Virus record (IMG/VR): IMGVR_UViG_3300003690_003063
Span: 48,059 to 112,058 of that record
DNA from: a virus
Strand: one strand, 5' to 3'
Length of the DNA: 64,000 nt
Part shown: in pieces, positions 59,100 to 64,000 of the stretch
How the letters are laid out: every line of letters begins with the position of its first letter
Position numbering within the stretch: position 1 is the stretch's first letter
The notes under the pieces: model-generated
Databases searched by the model: none
Told to the model about the DNA's origin: nothing
Seen by the model: the letters and a program-made list of their open reading frames with translations, nothing else
Translations under genes and position numbers: made by a program

Positions 59100-60749
59100 A
59101 TGGATATTGATACGATGGTGGAGAACCACTTTAAAAAGAACCGAGACATTTCCGGTTTCGAGAGCATCGCTCAGTTGATCGAAGAAGTGATGGATACGAT
59201 GGAAGCGTTGGGGACGGACCCGAAGCTCCTGTACGAAGCAGACAAACCGGCCGGCCCCACCGGAGCGCAGGAACGGGAGCGTGTATTGCGCTTACCCAAT
59301 GTGATGCCTACTGAGATTACGGTAGGCCAGAAGCCCGGCAGCGAAGACCGAAAGATGTTTGAGTTGTGGATGGGCAATCTAGGGATTTCCGGTGGCGGCG
59401 GCGATGCCAGCGCAGTGAAGCAAAAACTGACTGCTATCACCCAGTTCTTCGCCAATCCCGAAGCCAACCTCAAAGATGCATCGATTCCCAAGACGTTATC
59501 TTATTTAATGTTCCTTAATCAATTCGTATGGATGCTTCAAGAGTTTAATGCATCCGTAGCGGGATTCCTTTGGGAGCCCTTTTTGGCGGCTTTATTTGGG
59601 GGCAAGTCCCGACAGGTACCCACCAGTGAGGGCGATATCGCGGATATTCAAATTGACATGGGTGGGGGCGAGATGGCGCCGGTGAGTTTAAAAATTCTAA
59701 ATGAGGTGGGCATAGTTAAAGGAAGCTTTACGGATCTTGTCGGTCACTTTGCGAAAGGCGGTACTGAAATGCGATACGTCATTGTGGTAAAAGAAAAAGG
59801 CGGGGAGGACGTAGCTGGAGTTAAATTTTTTGAGTTTAATATTACAGCCGATAGCTTCTTTCAGTGGATCGGTGGATCTGCGTACGAGCAAGAGGCAGAG
59901 ATGAAGAGGGTTGAATTCACCTTGGCGAGCGCAGGCAAACAAGATTTTCTCAAACTAGGGGGTTCTAAAGTTGATGCCGAAGGTCCAACGGGAGAAGGGC
60001 CCTGGATTTGGATCCGTACAGCTAAAAGCAGTAGGGGCAAAGCCGTTCCGGCGTGGGTGCGAATTGGGAAGATCGACCCAAAGACTAAGTTAGCCAAGCT
60101 CGATCCTACCCTCCCGAAACGAACTGAAAAAGGCGGAATAGATGTAGACCTTCAGGGAGTTCCAGAAAATGGAGTAGTGGATCCAGCAAAGACTCCACTG
60201 AGTGCCAACATTGCTGTTTATAAGGAAGGCGGCGATGGCGCCGCGCAAGTCCAAGCACAGTACAAAGAAAAGCCCGGTCAAGCTGGGCCCGACACCGACA
60301 AGTTATGGGGAGGTAGTGAGGCTCTTGGTAAATGGGGAGCCCTGGCTTCAAAGCTGGGAGATCCTGCTAAATTCTTTCAAGCGGTCCAAGGCAAAATGAA
60401 GGGGGTAAATGCTGCTCCCGGGTACGGAAAAGAACAGTTTCATATTTCACCCACTCATTACACCCAGTTAGCGGAGGACATTGGAGGATTAGAGATTTCT
60501 GCGGAGGCAACGAAAGAGTTTTTCAAACTTGCTGCTGCGAGAATAAATGAAGATTTACGAGTAATGTTTAACTCGCTGGCTGATTTGACTGATAATATAG
60601 GACGGTTTTTCTTAGCGGATTGCGGAGGCAATCAGTGCAGCGAAGAGGATGCTGCCAATCGCACCGAGAGAGGAAACCAAGCGATGGCAGATGCTAAGCT
60701 TCTAGAAGATGCTGTTGCCAAGTCGGTGGGACAGCTACAAGAAAAATAG
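59100..60749 (+). CDS. Hypothetical protein with possible nuclease-like core
   Basis: 549 residues from ATG 59100, after GAGAGGA; an earlier TTG is rejected. Around 160-230 the run AGFLWEPFLAALFGGKSRQV, then EGDIADIQIDM, and PVSLKILNEVGIVKGSFTDL recalls PD-(D/E)XK nuclease cores in which D-x(n)-SLK forms the active site. The rest is Gly/Ala/Lys-rich, with a Lys/Asp middle and a helical C-terminus. This is a weak match, so nuclease activity is only a hypothesis. Confidence 0.45.
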   Translation: MDIDTMVENHFKKNRDISGFESIAQLIEEVMDTMEALGTDPKLLYEADKPAGPTGAQERERVLRLPNVMPTEITVGQKPGSEDRKMFELWMGNLGISGGGGDASAVKQKLTAITQFFANPEANLKDASIPKTLSYLMFLNQFVWMLQEFNASVAGFLWEPFLAALFGGKSRQVPTSEGDIADIQIDMGGGEMAPVSLKILNEVGIVKGSFTDLVGHFAKGGTEMRYVIVVKEKGGEDVAGVKFFEFNITADSFFQWIGGSAYEQEAEMKRVEFTLASAGKQDFLKLGGSKVDAEGPTGEGPWIWIRTAKSSRGKAVPAWVRIGKIDPKTKLAKLDPTLPKRTEKGGIDVDLQGVPENGVVDPAKTPLSANIAVYKEGGDGAAQVQAQYKEKPGQAGPDTDKLWGGSEALGKWGALASKLGDPAKFFQAVQGKMKGVNAAPGYGKEQFHISPTHYTQLAEDIGGLEISAEATKEFFKLAAARINEDLRVMFNSLADLTDNIGRFFLADCGGNQCSEEDAANRTERGNQAMADAKLLEDAVAKSVGQLQEK

Positions 60750-60750
60750 T

Positions 60751-60778
60751 TTGACATTATAAATAAATGTGTTATAAT
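60751..60778 (+). promoter_or_regulatory. Sigma-70 promoter before groEL
   Basis: TTGACA, 16 bases, TATAAT in the short gap before the chaperonin gene. A T4-style TATAAATA box lies within the spacer, which may be chance. Confidence 0.75.
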
Positions 60779-60802
60779 AACAATAGGAAAGAGGGGTAAC
60801 GT

Positions 60803-62377
60803 TTGCCCAAGTGTAAATTTGAGTCTCGCTCTGAGTTAAATGCAAAGGTATTAAAGGGCGTTAACGCTCTAGCGGATAGTGTAGCCGCAACATTGGGCCC
60901 GAAAGGACGTAATGTTATCCTACAGGAGAAAGGCAAGGATCCTTTTATCACGAAGGACGGCGCCACGGTATCGGCATTTGTTCATTTTGACGATGAGTTT
61001 GAAAATGCTGCAGCTCAGATCCTGAAACAGGCGACTTCTCAAACCAACACGATGGCCGGGGACGGCACTACCACCGCGACTGTATTGGCTCAAGCTATAC
61101 TTACAAAAGCCCAGCGCTACATCACGGCGGGAGCTTCCCCTGTTGAATTAAAAAGAGGAATAGATGTGGCCGTCGAAGCGGTTGTCGGGCACCTTAAGGA
61201 GGTCGCTCTACACATTGAAACGCTTGAAGATATAGAAAATATTGCTACCATTTCGGCTAACAATGATATAACAATTGGAAAGCTAATTGCGATGGCGGTA
61301 GATCAGGCCGGTAAGGATGGGTCTATCACGATTGAAGAATCAAAGACGGTTGACACCTCTTTAGATGTAGTGGAAGGATTTAGATTAGAGGCTGGATATG
61401 TCGCCTCGGCTTTTGTAACCGACGAGAGACGTGCCGCGGTGGTGTATGATGCGCCGCTTCTTTTGGTTACCGACAACCGAATTGAAACGGTTGACCAGAT
61501 TCTTCCTGCGTTGGAATTGGTCGCGCGCGACTCACGACCATTAATTATTGTAGCCGAAGAGGTGGAGGGTCAAGCTTTGGCTGCGCTCATAATGAACACG
61601 GTTCGCGGTACCATGAAAATAGCGGCCGTCAAGGCCCCTTTCTACGGGGAACGACGGCGAAATATTTTATCCGACTTGGCCCTGTCAACAGGAGCAGAAT
61701 TTTTTTCACGCGACTCGACGGTACGGCTGAAAGATATCAAGCTTTCTCATTTTGGGCAATGCCGGTCGGTTGATATCACCAAGATAGGCACTACCATCAT
61801 TGGAGGAAAGGGCGATTTTAAGCAGATCGATAAAAGAATTGAGCTGTTAAAAAAGGAATTGGGTGCCACAGATGAAATGCGTGAGTGCGATAAACTACAA
61901 GAACGAATTACAAAGCTCGCGGCTGGGGTAGCCATCATTAGAGTGGGTGCCCCGACGGAGGTAGAAATGATTGAAAAGAAACATCGTATTGAAGATGCGC
62001 TTGAAGCGGTAAAGTCGGCCCAGGAAGAGGGTGTTGTTTGTGGGGGAGGCGTTGCTTTATTAAATGCCCGCGAGGCTATACAACGGAGCACCGTGGATAA
62101 TGAAGATCAGCGGTTAGGAATGGATATTGTATATGATGCCGCCAGCACCCCTCTTCGACAGATGGCTCTCAATTGTGGGCTCTCCCCCGATCTGGTAGAA
62201 GCCGAAATCAAAGGCGCGCCCAAAAATTACGGCTATAATTTTCGAGATTTTTTGCTTGTTGACATGATACAAAGCGGCATAATTGACCCCGTAAAGGTTA
62301 CTAGAGTCGCTCTTCAGAATGCGGCTTCGGCAGCTGGAACATTAATTACAACTTCGCACGCGATTGTCGAGGTGTAA
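60803..62377 (+). CDS. groEL: GroEL-type chaperonin
   Basis: 524 residues, TTG start after GAGGGGT. It has the group I chaperonin layout: LADSVAATLGPKGRNVILQE, GDGTTTATVLAQAILTKA with D87 at the same number as in E. coli, KVVEGFRLEAGYVASAF-type VVEGFRLEAGYVASAF, EDALEAVKSAQEEGVVCGGG with D398, and GIIDPVKVTRVALQNAASAA. ATP-binding and hydrolysis residues are present. The C-terminal GGM tail is absent. Together with the GroES-like gene at 47730 it may form a phage chaperonin. Confidence 0.92.
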   Translation: MPKCKFESRSELNAKVLKGVNALADSVAATLGPKGRNVILQEKGKDPFITKDGATVSAFVHFDDEFENAAAQILKQATSQTNTMAGDGTTTATVLAQAILTKAQRYITAGASPVELKRGIDVAVEAVVGHLKEVALHIETLEDIENIATISANNDITIGKLIAMAVDQAGKDGSITIEESKTVDTSLDVVEGFRLEAGYVASAFVTDERRAAVVYDAPLLLVTDNRIETVDQILPALELVARDSRPLIIVAEEVEGQALAALIMNTVRGTMKIAAVKAPFYGERRRNILSDLALSTGAEFFSRDSTVRLKDIKLSHFGQCRSVDITKIGTTIIGGKGDFKQIDKRIELLKKELGATDEMRECDKLQERITKLAAGVAIIRVGAPTEVEMIEKKHRIEDALEAVKSAQEEGVVCGGGVALLNAREAIQRSTVDNEDQRLGMDIVYDAASTPLRQMALNCGLSPDLVEAEIKGAPKNYGYNFRDFLLVDMIQSGIIDPVKVTRVALQNAASAAGTLITTSHAIVEV

Positions 62378-62379
62378 AC

Positions 62380-62390
62380 CTATTTAGTGA
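62380..62390 (+). promoter_or_regulatory. Candidate late promoter motif CTATTTAGTGA
   Basis: The CTATTTAGT core lies between groEL and the following small membrane protein gene, 29 bases before its GTG. Confidence 0.4.
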
Positions 62391-62408
62391 AGCCGGAGGA
62401 TTCCCACT

Positions 62409-62690
62409 GTGAACGACGAAGAACAACAGAAGTTGACTATTATGATGACGGAGGTAGCAGCGAAAATGCAGGTTTTGCTTGACAAACAAGATGAGCTTGC
62501 CGAGAATATTTCTAAAATTAAGGAGGCTGTGTATAATCCAGATCAGGGGCTTTACGCACGCCTAACAAGCTTGGGTGCCCGCCTCGACAGCCTAGAACAA
62601 TGGAAATATAACAACACCAAAGTAATGTGGTTAATTGCTAGTGTGAGCATTGGGCTTTTAGTGAACACAGCGTGGCACGCAATATTTTAA
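62409..62690 (+). CDS. Small coiled-coil membrane protein, XhlA-like
   Basis: 93 residues, GTG start. A long coiled coil (about 5-60: VAAKMQVLLDKQDELAENIS) is followed by a single membrane helix at 72-90 (VMWLIASVSIGLLVNTAWHA). This arrangement resembles XhlA-type proteins that work with holins, but such folds are common and lysis genes are not seen nearby, so the role is open. Confidence 0.5.
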   Translation: MNDEEQQKLTIMMTEVAAKMQVLLDKQDELAENISKIKEAVYNPDQGLYARLTSLGARLDSLEQWKYNNTKVMWLIASVSIGLLVNTAWHAIF

Positions 62691-62707
62691 AAAGAAAGGA
62701 AAAAAGA

Positions 62708-63052
62708 ATGAGATTGAAATTATCTTACACTGTTAAAGAAGAAGACGTATTAGCTGAAGCGGCAAAATTAATTGGTATATCGGCCGACGATGTCCAGCGC
62801 ATAATCGGTCTTTTCGCGGAAGTTCAAGCCGAGTTAAAGGGGGATGGAGAATCCTCACCGAATATAGGCAAAAGCCTAGAAATGCTGGACGATTTTCGAC
62901 AAAAGCTTATGTCTGTTGATACGCGCGTGGCAGAAGTGGTTCAGATTGTGGTCGGGTATCAAGAGTTTTTAGTGCGCCCTGTTGAGATACCTGAAGAGCC
63001 CCCCTTCCCTGAGGTGCTCGACGCAGAACCGCCAGCGGCGGATACTGACTAA
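62708..63052 (+). CDS. Hypothetical protein
   Basis: 114 residues from ATG 62708, which has GAAAGGA upstream; an earlier start inside the previous gene is rejected. The N-terminus is MRLKLSYTVKEEDVLAEAAK, the middle is helical (IIGLFAEVQAELKGDGESSP), and the C-terminus is acidic and Pro-rich. No family recognised. Confidence 0.5.
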   Translation: MRLKLSYTVKEEDVLAEAAKLIGISADDVQRIIGLFAEVQAELKGDGESSPNIGKSLEMLDDFRQKLMSVDTRVAEVVQIVVGYQEFLVRPVEIPEEPPFPEVLDAEPPAADTD

Positions 63053-63304
63053 ATGAGAACGTTTTATCAGATAGGCGATTTAGTTCATATTCCGCAGGCG
63101 GTTGAACTAATAGAGTGTCGTCAAGGTCTACTGGGGGACCCCCAGCTTCTCATCCCCCTGCGTGTGCGAGAAACTGATCACCCAGAGGTGGGAATAGTTA
63201 CCCAGACTTCGCCGCACGGATACGTTAGAATATATTGTAATGGCGACCATTGGAGTGTCAAGAGCGATCGTGTTTATTGTCTTAATGGAGAACTTTCATC
63301 GTGA
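63053..63304 (+). CDS. Hypothetical small beta-rich protein
   Basis: 83 residues, starting one codon after the previous stop. The pattern FYQIGDLVHIPQAVELIECR, LLIPLRVRETDHPEVGIVTQ, GYVRIYCNGDHWSVKSDRVY suggests a small SH3-like or beta-barrel domain. It is co-translated with the next gene (4-base overlap). Confidence 0.5.
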   Translation: MRTFYQIGDLVHIPQAVELIECRQGLLGDPQLLIPLRVRETDHPEVGIVTQTSPHGYVRIYCNGDHWSVKSDRVYCLNGELSS

Positions 63305-63609
63305 TAAGGTTTATAGAGGTCATTAGTGAAGCCGAATTTGATCCCCGCGCGGGAAGAGGGGCGCCCCTTCAATTCAGGCTCGGAGAGGTGTGGATCAATG
63401 AGAATTATGTGGTCAGTATTCGAGAGGCCCTCAAATATAAGTCGTTGCTTAAGGAGGGTTCGCTGCCCCCTGATCTTGAGCCCTCTCACACTTTTACGTC
63501 AGTTGTTACCCAAAACGGGCAACTAACTGAAACGCACGTTGTTGTGGGTACTCCGTCGCACGTAGCCTCTTGTCTCAATCAAGATACAAAGACTTTATTG
63601 AAAGGATAG
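63301..63609 (+). CDS. Hypothetical small protein
   Basis: 102 residues, GTG start in a 4-base overlap. The pattern MIRFIEVISEAEFDPRAGRG, GEVWINENYVVSIREALKYK and TFTSVVTQNGQLTETHVVVG looks beta-rich. No family recognised. Confidence 0.45.
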   Translation: MIRFIEVISEAEFDPRAGRGAPLQFRLGEVWINENYVVSIREALKYKSLLKEGSLPPDLEPSHTFTSVVTQNGQLTETHVVVGTPSHVASCLNQDTKTLLKG

Positions 63610-63620
63610 AAAATAATTAC

Positions 63621-63648
63621 TTGACAACCAGGCCTCCAGTGTTATAAT
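63621..63648 (+). promoter_or_regulatory. Sigma-70 promoter before hsp20
   Basis: TTGACA, 16 bases, TATAAT. The predicted start, near 63655, precedes an 11-codon ORF (63656-63691) whose last codons contain the AAGGAGA site of the next gene. Confidence 0.75.
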
Positions 63649-63695
63649 ATAACTTATGAGCGGTACAGCTTATACCATGAAGGAGATTTAGATAT

Positions 63696-64000
63696 ATGTA
63701 CCCGGTTTTAAGTAACAGGTTTCGGACCCAGAGGAGCCTCCTCGACGCTTTTTTAGGTGACGATTTTTTCAGTGCTGGAACCCCCAGCATTATCGATGAT
63801 TATGATGTTCGTACGAATGTCGCGACCAACGATGAGGAATACAGAATTGATGTAGTGGCCCCGGGCCTCGATAAGGATGATATGAAGGTTAAGGTTGAAA
63901 ACGATCAGCTTTATGTTTCATATGATAACGGACATACTGATAAAACGGAGCGAGTTTATTATCGCTCTTTTACCCGTTTCTGGAAGCTTCCTTCCGACGC
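63696..64000 (+). CDS. hsp20: Small heat shock protein Hsp20, truncated by window end
   Basis: At least 101 residues; the gene runs off the window. ATG 63696 follows AAGGAGA. The alpha-crystallin domain begins near residue 45 with NDEEYRIDVVAPGLDKDDMK, then VKVENDQLYVSYDN and RSFTRFWKLPSD, a clear Hsp20 pattern. The N-terminus FLGDDFFSAGTPS is the variable arm. Hsp20 holds unfolded proteins; phage copies are known in cyanophages, where a role in capsid or host protein stability is proposed. Confidence 0.88.
   Translation, partial: MYPVLSNRFRTQRSLLDAFLGDDFFSAGTPSIIDDYDVRTNVATNDEEYRIDVVAPGLDKDDMKVKVENDQLYVSYDNGHTDKTERVYYRSFTRFWKLPSD

Noticed and set aside
60758-60765. TATAAATA, identical to the T4 late box
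   Set aside because: It lies between a good -35 and -10 of a sigma-70 promoter; I noticed no other copy near late genes, so chance in an AT-rich spacer is likelier.

Overview
The window is a 64-kb piece of a large tailed-phage genome with a contractile tail (T4-like myovirus plan). Every gene I can support lies on the + strand, genes are tightly packed (many ATGA or GTGA overlaps), and no gap exceeds 300 bases. I see no tRNA, IS element or CRISPR array. Host: a bacterium that cannot be named from the sequence. The early and middle genes are preceded by textbook TTGACN-N16/17-TATANT promoters, which fits a host with a Proteobacteria-like sigma-70 and argues against Bacteroidota. A cobalamin-dependent ribonucleotide reductase and a suite of host-like auxiliary genes resemble large aquatic phages, but this is inference.

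Region 1 (1-36.8 kb) is the virion module. It holds tail-fibre and LamG-type adhesion proteins, large terminase, portal, probable prohead core proteins, two proteins sharing one N-terminal tag, prohead protease, more tagged internal-protein candidates, a phage ribosomal protein bS21, and a neck protein fused to fibre modules. Three fibre genes (one frameshifted), scaffold, major capsid protein, neck protein gp13, tail terminator gp15, sheath and tube follow. Then come the gp26-like baseplate hub protein with an apparent programmed-frameshift extension, the tape measure, a gp48/gp54-like tube initiator, gp53-LysM and two large structural proteins. Most intergenic gaps here carry the motif CTATTTA(G/A), a candidate late promoter, and three compact terminator-promoter junctions occur (two here, one near 58 kb).

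Region 2 (36.7-53.1 kb) is replication and nucleotide metabolism. It opens with a perfect sigma-70 promoter inside the end of the last structural gene. It encodes a minimal family-A DNA polymerase, a MazG-like NTP pyrophosphohydrolase, an FtsZ/tubulin-like protein, gp32-like SSB, a histone H1-like protein, UvsX/RecA, a deoxycytidylate-type deaminase, 5'-3' exonuclease, DnaB/gp41 helicase, class II RNR, IscA- and IscU-like Fe-S proteins, a GroES-like cochaperonin, a nucleotidyltransferase-like protein and a full-length DNA polymerase III alpha subunit. Two unrelated polymerase families therefore coexist.

Region 3 (53-64 kb) is accessory and regulatory: a PD-(D/E)XK endonuclease next to a DNA methyltransferase (restriction-modification-like), dUTPase, IMP dehydrogenase, a ribbon-helix-helix-like protein, a mini sigma-region-4 protein, an acidic protein, ClpP, GroEL and Hsp20 (cut by the window end). 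With GroES this makes a four-part proteostasis set.

The most notable observations are: the gp26 frameshift extension with no start codon of its own; a duplicated capsid-targeting-like tag joined to two unrelated proteins, one with a polymorphic-toxin-type hydrophobic domain; the FtsZ-like protein; the IscA/IscU deletion junction; the R-M-like pair; and the candidate late promoter together with the small sigma-like protein.
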